A program made the position numbers and the translations under genes. Below the pieces are notes generated by a model. The model was not told the origin of the DNA and did no database searches. It worked only from the letters and a program-made list of their open reading frames with translations. From Thioploca ingrica (GTDB lineage Bacteria; Pseudomonadota; Gammaproteobacteria; Beggiatoales; Beggiatoaceae), in the NCBI GenBank assembly GCA_000828835.1, contig AP014633.1, positions 1,860,001 through 1,924,000 of the forward strand: 64,000 nt of DNA, given 5' to 3'. This document shows positions 18,097 through 28,159 of this stretch, piece after piece. Each line of letters opens with the position of its first letter. Position 1 is the stretch's first letter.

Positions 18097-20034
18097 ATGT
18101 CAGATGTCAAAGTCTATGATGTTTTACCTGATGCAGCCGCAAAGGCACACATTAATGACAAACAATATCAAGCAATGTATGCTCATTCTATCTCTGATCC
18201 CAGCGATTTTTGGGCACAACAAGCGAGAAATTTCATCACTTGGTTTAAAGAGTGGGATAAAGTTCAAGATTGGGATTATTACACCGGTAAAACTCGCTGG
18301 TTCGAGGGTGCTAAACTGAATGTTTCGTATAACTGTTTAGACCGCCATTTGGCTTCAAGAGGCGATCAGGTTGCTATCATTTGGGAAGGTGACGATCCCA
18401 AGGTGGATAAAAAAATCACTTATCGTCAATTATATGAGCAAGTCTGTCGATTCGCTAATGTACTCAAAGAACGTGGTGTTAAGAAGGGTGATCGGGTTTG
18501 CATCTATTTGCCCATGATTCCAGAAGCGGCGGTCGCTATGTTAGCCTGTGCTCGGATTGGCGCGGTCCATTCAGTGGTATTTGGTGGGTTTTCTCCCGAA
18601 TCTTTGAAAGACCGCATCTTAGATTCCGGCTGTCAAGTGGTGATTACCGCTAATGAAGGGTTACGGGGTGGCCGTTCAGTTCCGCTTAAAGCTAATGTGG
18701 ATAAGGCATTAACAAGCTGTCCTGGTATCCATACCGTGATTGTGGTTAAACATACTCAACATCAGCCCACTTGGCAAACCGGTAAAGATATCTGGTACCA
18801 CGAGGAAGTGGCTAAAGTATCAACCGAATGTCCGGCTGAGGAAATGGATGCGGAAGATCCTTTATTTATTCTCTACACTTCCGGTTCCACCGGTAAACCC
18901 AAAGGGGTTTTACATACTAGTGGTGGCTATATTCTTTATACCGCGATGACGCATAAGTACATTTTTGATTACCATGATGGCGATATTTATTGGTGCACCG
19001 CTGATGTTGGTTGGGTTACTGGGCATTCTTATATTATTTATGGGCCACTCGCCAATGGTGCCGTCACTTTGATGTTTGAAGGAGTACCGACTTATCCCGA
19101 TGCGAGTCGGTTTTGGCAAGTCGTAGATAAACACCAAGTTAATATTTTCTATACCGCACCCACGGCAATTCGGGCATTGATGGGTAAAGGGAATGCTTTA
19201 GTTGAACAGACGAGTCGGAAAAGCTTACGCATCCTCGGCAGTGTGGGAGAACCCATTAACCCGGAAGCGTGGGAATGGTATTATCATGTGGTTGGCGAAG
19301 GACGGTGTCCTATCGTTGATACCTGGTGGCAAACCGAAACCGGTGGCATTCTGATTACCCCCTTACCGGGTGCCACTCCACTTAAACCCGGTTCAGCTAC
19401 CCGTCCCTTTTTTGGCGTGGTACCAGCGATTGTCAACAACGAAGGCGAAGTTCTAGAAGGCGAAGCCGAAGGCAATTTAGTGATTACCCGTTCCTGGCCT
19501 TCACAAATGCGTACTGTTTTTGGTGATCATCAACGTTTTATCGATACTTATTTGAAAACTTACCCCGGAAATTACTTTACCGGTGATGGTGCCCGTCGCG
19601 ATAAGGATGGTTATTACTGGATTACCGGTCGAGTTGATGATGTACTCAATGTCTCTGGGCATCGTTTAGGAACCGCTGAGGTAGAGAGTGCTTTGGTCTT
19701 GCATGAAAAAGTCGCCGAGGCGGCCGTGGTCGGTTATCCGCATGACATTAAAGGTCAAGGCATTTACGCTTATGTTACGCTCATGGCCGATGTTCAACCG
19801 AGTGAAGCATTACGGAAAGAATTAATCAACTTAGTTCGTTCTGAAATTGGTGCCATCGCCACCCCCGATATTATTCAATGGGCACCGGGGTTACCTAAAA
19901 CGCGCTCTGGCAAAATTATGCGGCGAATTTTACGTAAAATTGCCGCTAATGAAATTAGCAATTTAGGTGATATCTCAACATTAGCTGATCCAGGTGTCGT
20001 TGATAACCTGATTGAAACACGTTCTAATAAATAG
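18097..20034 (+). CDS. acs: Acetyl-CoA synthetase (AMP-forming)
   Basis: A 645-residue protein, standard for Acs. The P-loop-like motif [15 protein letters not shown] is near residue 260, with WWQTETGG and [20 protein letters not shown] further on. The regulatory acetylation lysine is at 606 in [13 protein letters not shown]. The enzyme activates acetate to acetyl-CoA through acetyl-AMP in the cytoplasm. AAGGAG sits about 12 nt before the ATG. It stands alone on the plus strand, followed by dispersed repeats. Confidence 0.97.
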   Translation: MSDVKVYDVLPDAAAKAHINDKQYQAMYAHSISDPSDFWAQQARNFITWFKEWDKVQDWDYYTGKTRWFEGAKLNVSYNCLDRHLASRGDQVAIIWEGDDPKVDKKITYRQLYEQVCRFANVLKERGVKKGDRVCIYLPMIPEAAVAMLACARIGAVHSVVFGGFSPESLKDRILDSGCQVVITANEGLRGGRSVPLKANVDKALTSCPGIHTVIVVKHTQHQPTWQTGKDIWYHEEVAKVSTECPAEEMDAEDPLFILYTSGSTGKPKGVLHTSGGYILYTAMTHKYIFDYHDGDIYWCTADVGWVTGHSYIIYGPLANGAVTLMFEGVPTYPDASRFWQVVDKHQVNIFYTAPTAIRALMGKGNALVEQTSRKSLRILGSVGEPINPEAWEWYYHVVGEGRCPIVDTWWQTETGGILITPLPGATPLKPGSATRPFFGVVPAIVNNEGEVLEGEAEGNLVITRSWPSQMRTVFGDHQRFIDTYLKTYPGNYFTGDGARRDKDGYYWITGRVDDVLNVSGHRLGTAEVESALVLHEKVAEAAVVGYPHDIKGQGIYAYVTLMADVQPSEALRKELINLVRSEIGAIATPDIIQWAPGLPKTRSGKIMRRILRKIAANEISNLGDISTLADPGVVDNLIETRSNK

Positions 20035-20072
20035 CAAATTGTTGATTTCTTAAAGTACTAAATCAGTAATCA

Positions 20073-20098
20073 AGGGGCAGACACGCCGGTTTGCCCCT
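20073..20098. repeat. Dispersed GGGCAGACAC hairpin
   Basis: The sequence aggggcagacac...tttgcccct forms a hairpin. Close relatives lie at 25992-26019 and 38844-38869, all intergenic. It is followed by taccaattaaaatcagcc, which recurs after another repeat at about 24870-24888. A REP-like repeat; it may also serve as the acs terminator. Confidence 0.6.
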
Positions 20099-20123
20099 AC
20101 CAATTAAAATCAGCCCGTAGCCT

Positions 20124-20194
20124 CACTGCTATTAAGTTAAGGATTCCCCCCCCTTTTTCAAAGGGGGGAAAACTTCTTTAAGTTGACGGCAGTG
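20124..20194. repeat. MITE-like palindromic element, short form, copy 2
   Basis: A 71-bp element with terminal inverted repeats CACTGCTATTAAGTTAAG and, on the other strand, CACTGCCGTCAACTTAAAG. A C-tract/G-tract stem fills the interior (cccctttttcaaagggg). It belongs to the same family as 33208-33282 and 50106-50170. Just downstream is tagcctggatgaagcgcagc, another dispersed repeat that recurs in diverged form at about 13748 and 24840. Confidence 0.75.
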
Positions 20195-20256
20195 ACTTGT
20201 AGCCTGGATGAAGCGCAGCGGAATCCAGGAAACCCAGTTAAATCTCTCTGGACAGG

Positions 20257-23200
20257 TTACTCGGTAACCGTCACCTCAATACTTTCTCCAGTGTTCACCA
20301 CCGTTCCATCCGATAACCGATAAGCAAAATAGAGATTAATAACCCCGGTTACTGGGAATAATCCTTGATATATCAGCACTTCTTGCCAGGTGTTCAAGGT
20401 CACATCCCGTTGGAAAGCCACTAAATGAGCTAGGTTCTTATCCCAAGGTAAAACGTGGCCTTGGGCGTCAAGCATGAAGTAGCTGACTTGACTTGAACCG
20501 GGTAGCGGCTGATAGGCGACATAAACTAAAAGCTCCGCCACTTGCCCACTATGCTGTGGATCCACAATAATTCTACCACGGACTTCCGCCGTAGCGGCGC
20601 GCGGTTGTTGTACTTGTCGCTGGAATTCACCTTGATTCACAGCAATCCCGCCCAAAAACTGCGTGGTGAGGTGATGAATCTCGTGGCCTTGGGCATCGGT
20701 CGCCACGGGGTTACCCAGTTTTGGTAGCGGTACCGTGCCTTCAAGCGTGACATCCTCTTCAAGGGTGACGTGGTTACCAAAAGTAACATTGGCAAGATAA
20801 CTCCCGGTTTTAACCGTCAAATTCTCCAGCATAGCCGGCGCGGTCGGATCGCCAATAATTCGACCTTGCAAAATACCACCGTGAATCTGGGTATGAGGTG
20901 CTAATTGAACCTCTTGAAAGAAACCATTAACGTCACTGGTATTGAAAATATCTCCCGCTAACGTTCCACCGATAATGCGATAACCCCGAAATTCAAAGTT
21001 GGACAAAATCCCTTGATTGTAGATGTAACCGGTGACAATGCCACCCTGGACTTGACTTTGGGGCTTAATGATCAGGTTAGAAACCCAACCCTGATTATTA
21101 ATTGTACCTTCTAATATAGCGCTAGAAAGATTACCTTCTGTTCCAACTTCCAAATGAGTCACGGTATGCCATTTTGCATTGCATACCACATTTAACCAAC
21201 CTCGAACGGGACAAAGTGGGATATCACTAATAATTTTATCTGGCATAACTAAAATTGGCTCTGGTGCAGTCAATTCTAGTGGTGGTACCAAAGAAATAGG
21301 GTGTTCTTCTAGCAAGGAGAGTTGAGCGGTATCCAAAATCTTATCACTAGCATCCGTTAACTGGATGGTAAATACTTTTTTACTGTTGAGCACTTCGGCG
21401 TCGGTTATGATGGGATCATCAAGGAGCGGGATAGTTATAGTTTTATCATCACTTTCTCCCTCAGCCCACGTCAGACTACCCTGAGCAGCGAGGTAATCCC
21501 AACCGGCTTTAGCGGTATCATCTTGAGTGGCATAGTTGACCGTTAAGTTTCCTTCGGTACCCTCGGTTCGCTTGATGATAACCGTTAGGGTTTCCTGTCC
21601 GGCGGTGGCTTCGTAGTGGCTAGCCGAAAATCTGGCAGTACCCGAAAGAATGGGGACAAAGGTCGCTTCACATTCAGTCGGAGCATTGAGAACGAATTGT
21701 CCCGTGGTACAGGCACTACCACTGAAGCCGGCGAATTTGAAACCCGCTGCCGGGTACGCCGTGAGAACAATGGCCGGTTCACCACTGGCAAAAGTGGTTT
21801 TGGTGGTAACGCTACCTTCACCGGTGATCTTCATGGAAAATTCTAGGTCAGCCGGTAGCGTTAGTGAGGTGGTGGTTGGCAGCAATTCAAAGCGGGCGTT
21901 GCAAATCTTATCGCCATTCAGGGTGAGATTTCCGTCACTGCAATCTTTATCGCCATTGAAACCCACAAATTGGGAATCGGCTGCCGCTGTGGCCGTAAGT
22001 GTAACGGGTGTAGCGGTATTGAAATTGGTTTGACAATGGCTACCACAATCAATCCCGGCCGGTAAACTGGTGATGGTTCCCTTTCCGGTACCGGATGGGC
22101 TGACGGTTAAAGTCGCAGTAGGATCAGTTTTAAGCTCAAAGTAGGCGGTACAAGAACGCGAGCCATTCATAAACAGTTCTCCATTTTCACAGTCGCTTTG
22201 GTATCCACCAAAACCGGTAAATTTGGAACCAGCCGATGGTATCGCAATCAGGCTAACCCAACTGGCGGTTTCGTAGGAATGGGAACATTGGGTTTGGCTG
22301 CTGTCACAATCTATTCCATGGGGAGCGGTGGTGACATGACCTTGACCGTTGCCGCCAAAGTGGAGGGTGAGGTTCATCGTGGGGGGTAAAGGTTCGGCTG
22401 GCGGTGGAGTTGTGGGGAGTGGTGGTTGGGCTGGAGGGGGTGTTGCCATCATTATGTCACTACTGGTAGTGAGTACTGCAGTTCCGGGACTGGCACCGCT
22501 AGCCGCCACTGGAGTAATTTCAAAACACAGGTATTTATCGATTTCGCTGCTAGTTAGGGTATAAGTTTGATTGGTAGCTCCGGGGATAGCAGTTTTTTCA
22601 GTGGTACAAGTGGCATCGGTAGCCGTGTCCCATTGAAAAGTGGAAATACCTTCTGGGTCGCCTTCCGTATCACTATAGGTGTAGTTGCCTTGGAGGATTT
22701 CACCGACTTTGAAGGTTGGGGTGCCGGTGGGGTTGAGGCTAATATTGACATTATTGGCTAGGGGGGCGGTATTTGGACAAGTCTTTATAATTGTATTGAC
22801 ATACAAGCTCGTTGGATTTGGGCTCACACCTAGCTCATTTATTATTTTAAACGTTAGTGTATTGGTTCCAACTAAAAAGCCTGAAGAAGCTGAAAATGGG
22901 TGAGATGATTGGTAAGTCGATTCAGTCCCTGGATTAAAAGGATCTACAGAATCAAAAATTTGATTGTCATTTAGAAATATCTGTAACCCATTATCACTGG
23001 AGTTTTGTCCTTCTATGGAAGGATCACAACCAATCGAATCCAGATTGAATTCATATGTATATTTATACTATCCCCCCATTCTATCTTGATCACCGTTAAC
23101 AGGTCCAATCCAGTTAGTACCAGCAATTGGATCTATCCAAGCAGGATTCTTTAGAATTCCTACTGGTGTAAAAGTGTTGCCAATAGGATCAGTACCAGTA

Positions 23201-23376
23201 AAATTAATATCTGGATTGCCAATTCCGGCTGTTCCAGTTGATAAAGTAATATCGGCCCAGGTCGGTAAGGGGATAATTAAGCATTCCAATGAGATCAAAA
23301 AAAACAAAATTTTTATCGGAAATAAGAACTGAGCAAGAGATGCTCCATTTTGTTTCCTACCGTGATGAATTATCAT
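20257..23376 (-). pseudogene. Large secreted multidomain protein gene interrupted by one in-frame amber codon
   Basis: The frame runs from an ATG at 23376 (AGAGGA about 9 nt upstream) to 20257, 1039 codons, broken only by TAG at 23068-23070. Codons before and after are in the same frame and make one domain: FDL-like strands, IFLNDNQIFDS, and the SSGFLVGTNTLTFKIIN ... SPNPTSLYVN tail common in secreted proteins. The next possible start, a GTG at 22827, is in mid-domain and lacks support. Order: signal peptide; this domain; several Cys-containing repeats of the divergent InlB type (GFGGYQSDCENG, GFNGDKDC); a Calx-beta domain (about codons 575-680); a bactofilin-like Gly-rich repeat region; and a C-terminal beta domain. 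A TGG-to-TAG change is the simplest cause. It could also be an assembly error or readthrough. Confidence 0.7.
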
Positions 23377-23792
23377 AATAAATTCCTCTCATTTTAATAG
23401 TCGTAATAAATACATGCACGTTATAAGCCGGTTGAGTACCGCGATTGCGTACCAAAACATAGGCAAAATTGGATTGCCCTACTTCTGGATCTTGGTGGAT
23501 AGGTAAAGGCTGACTTAAGCCAGTTGGTGCGCTACTACTGAGTAGTGTTAACAATATCTTCAGAACACCACCAACCACCACAAATTCCTGGAGGGCTAGG
23601 TTCTGCACCAGTATCAGCAATTCCATCTCTTATCCAGACATCAGCACCGTTAGGATTAGGTGCGGGAGTAAAAGATTGTTGGTCTGTTGACGCTCCAAAA
23701 CCAGTTACCGGCAAAACAGCACCTCCTAAAGAAGTGGCAAGTAATCCTATAAAAAGTGTTTTCTCTAACCCAACTAATTTTTTGAATAACAT
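23357..23792 (-). pseudogene. Frameshifted, truncated secreted protein gene
   Basis: The gene starts at the ATG at 23790-23792, with AGGAGG 9 nt upstream. It encodes a signal peptide (to about residue 34) and a domain start PNGADVWIRDGIADTG..SEDIVNTTQ, then hits TAG TAG at about 23532-23537. The second frame (open 23626 to 23357) continues the domain: HQDPEVGQSNFAYVLVRNRG, the usual next segment in such secreted proteins. A frameshift near 23540 therefore splits the gene. The end is also cut: after NVHVFI the frame runs into the ribosome binding site of the next gene. Inferred as inactive. Confidence 0.65.
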
Positions 23793-23893
23793 AATGAAAA
23801 ACCTCCTATCACAATTTGCATTTTAGATAACGAAATTCTCATAACCGGAATGAATGAAACCACCACAACACCTAATTTTCTCTTAAAGTCCAT
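23774..23893 (-). pseudogene. Signal-peptide stub of an RTX-gene paralogue
   Basis: From the ATG at 23891-23893 the frame encodes 39 residues beginning MDFKRKLGVVVVSFIPVM, matching the start of the secreted RTX protein at 15482 (MDFKKKLGMMIVSFIPVM). The ribosome binding site (AAGGAGGGC) and leader also match. After residue 18 the similarity ends and a stop follows inside the next gene. It is the truncated right-hand copy of the duplicated RTX gene start, and may still drive transcription of the genes behind it. Confidence 0.7.
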
Positions 23894-24870
23894 AAAAATT
23901 ATGCCCTCCTTATGACGCAATTAATTTTACAGATTAAGGGAACTTATGTTTTCCCTACTTTATACAAATAAAAAATAATTTATTTGTTCCATAATAACTA
24001 TTAATAGGGGATATAATTTCATAATACAAATGAAATTTCATTATTTATAATAAATTAAATCTATAGAATAGGAACGGCGAAACACATTATAATTTAACGT
24101 GAGTTCGACGAAATCGAAAGCGAGAATCTACTCACTACCCTGAAATTAAACCTTTCGTTACCATCTACATTCCTTCCTTGCTAAGGTGTTTTACTACCAA
24201 TCGGTCAAGCAGCAATGAAACAACGGGCTAAATCAGCTGAAGATAATATGAATAAGAGGAAATCAGAATGACAAATTTAATCCCCATTGAACCAGAGGAG
24301 TCTCAAGACATGGGTTCATTGAATCATAGCTTTACCCAAGCTCGCTTAACCACGCTGTTATCTCATGAAGAGAGATTCACGACCTTTGTGGAGTTAAGTT
24401 TAGATGTCAGTCAAACCGATTTGACCCCCTTTGGATTGAAGACTAAAGAAGAATTCAAACCCGAGGTTTGCCTTTACGAAATTGTTTCTGGTTATCCAGA
24501 ACCCGATCCCCAAGATGACGTGCTGCGAGTTTCCCAAATGCCAACTTTAGCCATTGAGATTATTTCACCGAAACAAAGTATTGATGACATTTTATCAAAG
24601 TTCAAAGCCTATTTTGCGTTGGGTATCAAGTCGTGTTGGTTGGTTACGCCGGCTTTTGAATCAATAACAGTTTATTCTGGGTTTAGAAATTTTAAACTCT
24701 TTGATGTCAGACGTGATGCCGAAGTCATTGATGATGTGTTAGACATTCATCTGCCTCTGGGGAAAATTTTTAGAAAGGTGAAAACCTAAAGAAAAGAATC
24801 GTTGCCTGGACTACGCTACAATGAAATCAGTTGAATCCTGGATTTCACTTTGTTTCATCCAAGCTATGGT
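23835..24870. repeat. Inverted duplication, right copy
   Basis: This copy is uninterrupted: secreted-protein start and leader (minus strand, 23835-24060), the 34-bp sequence 24062-24095, then the upstream region and full Uma2 gene (plus strand), then a gaatcctggatttcac block at about 24830. The left copy is split into 13745-14090 and 15283-15535 in inverted orientation. The two copies are about 10 kb apart. Confidence 0.75.
24268..24789 (+). CDS. Uma2-family (DUF820) putative endonuclease
   Basis: A 173-residue protein with the Uma2 pattern of the PD-(D/E)XK superfamily: KPEVCLY at 64-70 (usually PD, here PE), LAIEIISPKQS at 94-104 with Glu97, Lys111 in a KFKAYFALGIKSCWLV block. The family is common in cyanobacteria and large sulfur bacteria. 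Biochemical function is mostly unknown. An AGAGG lies 9-13 nt upstream of the ATG. A relic of a second copy is at 13796-13870. The Asp-to-Glu change could weaken catalysis; no assay is known to me. Confidence 0.7.
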   Translation: MTNLIPIEPEESQDMGSLNHSFTQARLTTLLSHEERFTTFVELSLDVSQTDLTPFGLKTKEEFKPEVCLYEIVSGYPEPDPQDDVLRVSQMPTLAIEIISPKQSIDDILSKFKAYFALGIKSCWLVTPAFESITVYSGFRNFKLFDVRRDAEVIDDVLDIHLPLGKIFRKVKT

Positions 24871-24932
24871 TCACTACCAATTAAAATCAGCCAGTTAGGG
24901 AAAACTGGCCTCTACATAAAACCCGATAGCTA

Positions 24933-25874
24933 TCACTTATAAATTCGCCACGAATTTTCATCTTGGTAAACTTCATACTGCGCCCAATTGGCAAATTCTT
25001 CCTGCGTACAACTTTCAATCTGACGGCGTCTTTGACCGATAATGATTTTGTAAGTTATCATGGCTTTCTTCTGGTCATTGGCGCTGCTTTCTGCAATAAC
25101 TTGGCGAATTGACCAATGGTTACCATATTGACCATTACTATAATAGCAACCTAATTTAATGGTGTGTGATGATTGTAAAGACATTTTCATGGCGTGTTGG
25201 GTAGCGAGGGCATAAATTTTAGCCAGTTCATATTCGGTTATATCAATAAAAGAATCAATTTGCTTGAGCGCATATTCTAAATCTTGATAAGAAAGATCTA
25301 ACTGAGTGGGTAATGAACTGGGTGAGGTTGGTTGTGGTCGCATAAAATTAATCGGATAGCGTCGCCAGGAAAAAAAATAATTCACGATGATTGCAACGAA
25401 CAACAGAACAGCGGCATTCAATAACACGGGGGTTATCACAAATTGGTATCCTAATAACTCGATTCCATTACCACCCATGACAGCCGTTAATGCAGTGGCA
25501 GCGCCTGGTGGATGGAGACAACGCAGGTAATACATAGCCGCAATCGCTAACGATACCGCAAGAGCAGCCGCGAGAAAAGCATTGGGAACGAGTTTAAAAC
25601 AGGTGATTCCAATTAAAGCAGAAATAACATGTCCACCGACAAGTGGCCACGGTTGAGATAAACTCCCATGTGGTACCGCAAACACCAGAACAGCAGATGC
25701 ACCCATCGACGCGACAATTAATGGAGCATCATGACCTACAAAAGAATAACTTATCGCAATGACGAGCCAGATACCAATAAAACCACCGATTGCTGAAATA
25801 ATTTTTTCCAAATGACTGACCCAGTTAAATTCAATTCCTAAAAAGTCACTCATCGTTTTTATTAATTTGCTCAC
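24933..25874 (-). CDS. HPP-family integral membrane protein
   Basis: A 313-residue protein. Residues about 20-165 hold four hydrophobic segments of the HPP family, with the name-giving LHPPGAATALTAVMGG and the conserved MGASAVLVFAVPHGSLSQPWPLV region. The last 130 residues are soluble and polar, unlike the CBS domains of some members, and resemble nothing I recognise. HPP proteins are linked to nitrite transport in some organisms; the role here is unknown. The start is a GTG at 25872-25874, with GGGGTG 5 nt upstream; the ATG seven codons later is possible. Confidence 0.75.
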   Translation of the reverse strand: MSKLIKTMSDFLGIEFNWVSHLEKIISAIGGFIGIWLVIAISYSFVGHDAPLIVASMGASAVLVFAVPHGSLSQPWPLVGGHVISALIGITCFKLVPNAFLAAALAVSLAIAAMYYLRCLHPPGAATALTAVMGGNGIELLGYQFVITPVLLNAAVLLFVAIIVNYFFSWRRYPINFMRPQPTSPSSLPTQLDLSYQDLEYALKQIDSFIDITEYELAKIYALATQHAMKMSLQSSHTIKLGCYYSNGQYGNHWSIRQVIAESSANDQKKAMITYKIIIGQRRRQIESCTQEEFANWAQYEVYQDENSWRIYK

Positions 25875-26290
25875 GTCAACACCCCAAAAAATTTATCTTC
25901 CAATTCAGTTATTCGTGTTTTGTCAAACTTATTTTGACGGGTAACGATATTGTCGGGGCAGATCTGCGTACCTGTCCTAAATCGGGAGCCAAGGGGTAGA
26001 CACATGACCGGTCTGCCCCTGCCCGTCACCATTGACAGAACACGAGTGATAGCTTCAGCAATATAGCTTTAAACTCGTTGCAACAGCCTTGATATAAATC
26101 AAATCCATATTACTGGAATTTTATTTAATGATACGCTGCCACGGTGAAATAATTCTTTGAAATAACCGTGATTCAGGTTGAGGTGAATAAGGCAGTATCA
26201 ACCCGTTATCCACTCGCTGGCGCTTAGGGTTGCTTTTGGAGTTTAGAAAAAGGAAATAGTAGTAGACTTAGTTATATAATTAATCACCGC
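25875..26290. other. Intergenic region with one REP-like hairpin
   Basis: This 416-bp gap holds the hairpin at 25992-26019 (aggggtagacac...gtctgcccct), a relative of those at 20073 and 38844. The remainder shows no open frame longer than about 40 codons with a plausible ribosome binding site, and no tRNA-like structure. Confidence 0.5.
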
Positions 26291-26569
26291 TTAATTTTTG
26301 TCCATTCTACCAATGGCACAACTGACGAAAGATTTACCTTTAGCTTTGAGGGATTTTAAGCCCGCTACTGAACCTTTTTCGGGGTAACCTAAAGAAAGTA
26401 ACGTTTGAGCAATTTGTTCGCGTTGCAGATTATCTCCTTCTATCATGACTAACCCTTGTTCAATATCGACGCTGACCGTGCGAACCTGAGGCGTTTTTAA
26501 TAAACTACTTTCAATGGTTTTCGCACAACCACGACATTTAATATTTTCAACCGCAATCATTTCTTGCAT
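26291..26569 (-). CDS. Heavy-metal-associated (HMA) domain protein
   Basis: A 92-residue protein with one HMA ferredoxin-like fold in residues 3-68. The metal-binding CxxC is at 12-15 in KCRGCAKTIE. The C-terminal 25 residues are basic and contain a further Cys (FVSCAIGRM). Free-standing HMA proteins carry Cu+ or other soft metals to P-type ATPases. None is encoded nearby. The gene stands alone, between the HPP protein and panB. Confidence 0.75.
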   Translation of the reverse strand: MQEMIAVENIKCRGCAKTIESSLLKTPQVRTVSVDIEQGLVMIEGDNLQREQIAQTLLSLGYPEKGSVAGLKSLKAKGKSFVSCAIGRMDKN

Positions 26570-26794
26570 GATAATATATTCCTCTTGTCTAAATTAGAAA
26601 TCATATGCTTGCTCTATTTCACTTGCATTGGGTTTCGCTTTCCATTTTTAAATGTCTTTCAAAAAAAATAGTGTACCTGATGTGCAACTGGTTTTCTTAT
26701 TTTGAATAGGCTTGAGTTATAGTGGGTTTCGCTTCGCGCTATCCGCCCTACGAAAATCAAGTTTCCAGCTATTTTTCAGCGAGGCGAGATAAAA

Positions 26795-27589
26795 TTAAAA
26801 AGTATGCTCTGGTCCAGGAAATAAACCGGTTTTAACTGCTTTGATAAAAGCTTCAATAGCGGTGATTATCGATCCCGTTTCTGGTAAGAAATCTTTAGAA
26901 AAAGAAGGTCGCTTGCCCGGGGTAATGCCTAACATATCGTATAAAACAAGCACTTGTGCATCACAAGCTGAACCAGCACCAATTCCTATCACCGGAATAT
27001 CGAGAGATTGAGTAATTTCAGCCGCTAAATTGCCGGGAACACATTCCAGTACCAGTAAGGCAGCACCAGCCGATTGTAAAGCCAGCGCATCATGACGGAG
27101 GTTATTCGCTTCGCTTTCGGTTCGACCTTGAACGCGATAACCGCCTAAGCGGTGGATTGATTGCGGTGTTAACCCTAAATGAGCACAGACTGGAATACCC
27201 CGTTCGGTTAATAATCGGACGGTTTCCACTAACCAATTTCCTCCTTCTAATTTAACAACTTGCGCCTGTCCTTCTTGTAATAAGCGTGCCGCTGAGTGCA
27301 AAGCGAGATCGGGGGTAGCGTAGCTCATAAAAGGCATATCGACTATCAGTAACGCATTTCGACTACCCCGATAAACTTGTTGGCAGTGATAAATCATGTG
27401 TTCTACCGTCACTGGCAAAGTCGTTTCATGACCTTGAATGACCATACCGAGTGAGTCACCGACTAATAAAATTTCAATTCCGGCTTGGTCTAGTAGAGCG
27501 GCGAAACTAGCATCGTAAACGGTTAAACAGGTGATTTTTTCACCCTGCGTTTTTAGTTTACGTAATTGGGTTAAGGTAAGGCGATTCAT
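26795..27589 (-). CDS. panB: 3-methyl-2-oxobutanoate hydroxymethyltransferase
   Basis: A 264-residue protein, normal for PanB. It has the motifs VGDSLGMVIQGHETTLPVT, VKLEGG, CAHLGLTPQS and IGIGAGSACDAQVLV. It transfers a hydroxymethyl group from methylene-THF to ketoisovalerate, the first committed step to pantothenate and CoA. It is the third gene of a minus-strand run pcnB-folK-panB, with 31 bp from folK. panC, which often comes next, is not present downstream. Confidence 0.97.
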   Translation of the reverse strand: MNRLTLTQLRKLKTQGEKITCLTVYDASFAALLDQAGIEILLVGDSLGMVIQGHETTLPVTVEHMIYHCQQVYRGSRNALLIVDMPFMSYATPDLALHSAARLLQEGQAQVVKLEGGNWLVETVRLLTERGIPVCAHLGLTPQSIHRLGGYRVQGRTESEANNLRHDALALQSAGAALLVLECVPGNLAAEITQSLDIPVIGIGAGSACDAQVLVLYDMLGITPGKRPSFSKDFLPETGSIITAIEAFIKAVKTGLFPGPEHTF

Positions 27590-27620
27590 CGGTTAATTTT
27601 ATCCACAATCCGGTAAGCAA

Positions 27621-28118
27621 TTAAGAAACAACCACGGATAATTTAGCTAATCCCTGGGGTGGGCAAGCGGCTATTAAATCTTGAAGTCGTTGTCCATTGG
27701 GTAAACGCAACTGGGGAGCACATTCATACAGTGGGTATAACACAAAGGTTCTTTGATACAGCCCGGGGTGGGGTAAAGTTAATACGGGATCTGAGGATTG
27801 TCTATCATCGTATAAAAGAATATCTAAATCCAAAGTTCTTGGTCCCCACCGTTGCTGTGCCGAGCGAATTCTTCCCTGTTGAGTTTCAATCGTTTGTAAT
27901 TGACTTAATAGCGCCAATGGCGATAACTGAGTACTGAGTACGGCAACGGCATTGATATAATCAGGTTGAGGTGGTCCTAAAGGTGCACTGTGGTAAAGTG
28001 CTGAATGAGTTAATAAAGTTGTCTGAGGCATTTGGTTAAGTGCCGGTAATGCCTGCTTAATTTGTTGGATAGGATTATCCAGATTACTTCCTAATCCGAC
28101 ATAGACCGTATGCGACAT
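27621..28118 (-). CDS. folK: 2-amino-4-hydroxy-6-hydroxymethyldihydropteridine pyrophosphokinase
   Basis: A 165-residue protein, usual for FolK. It begins with VYVGLGSNLDNP and carries the substrate motif RWGPRTLDLDILLYDD and LPHPGLYQRTFVL. It transfers pyrophosphate from ATP to 6-hydroxymethyl-dihydropterin in folate synthesis. It lies between pcnB (41 bp upstream) and panB (31 bp downstream), a gene order shared by many gammaproteobacteria. Confidence 0.96.
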   Translation of the reverse strand: MSHTVYVGLGSNLDNPIQQIKQALPALNQMPQTTLLTHSALYHSAPLGPPQPDYINAVAVLSTQLSPLALLSQLQTIETQQGRIRSAQQRWGPRTLDLDILLYDDRQSSDPVLTLPHPGLYQRTFVLYPLYECAPQLRLPNGQRLQDLIAACPPQGLAKLSVVVS

Positions 28119-28159
28119 GGGTGTAAAGTATTATAACCCGATAATAGCATGATATTTTA

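Noticed and set aside
22827-22829. GTG as a separate start for the 856-codon frame
   Set aside because: The frame continues upstream in the same domain to the TAG at 23068; no ribosome binding site fits the GTG.
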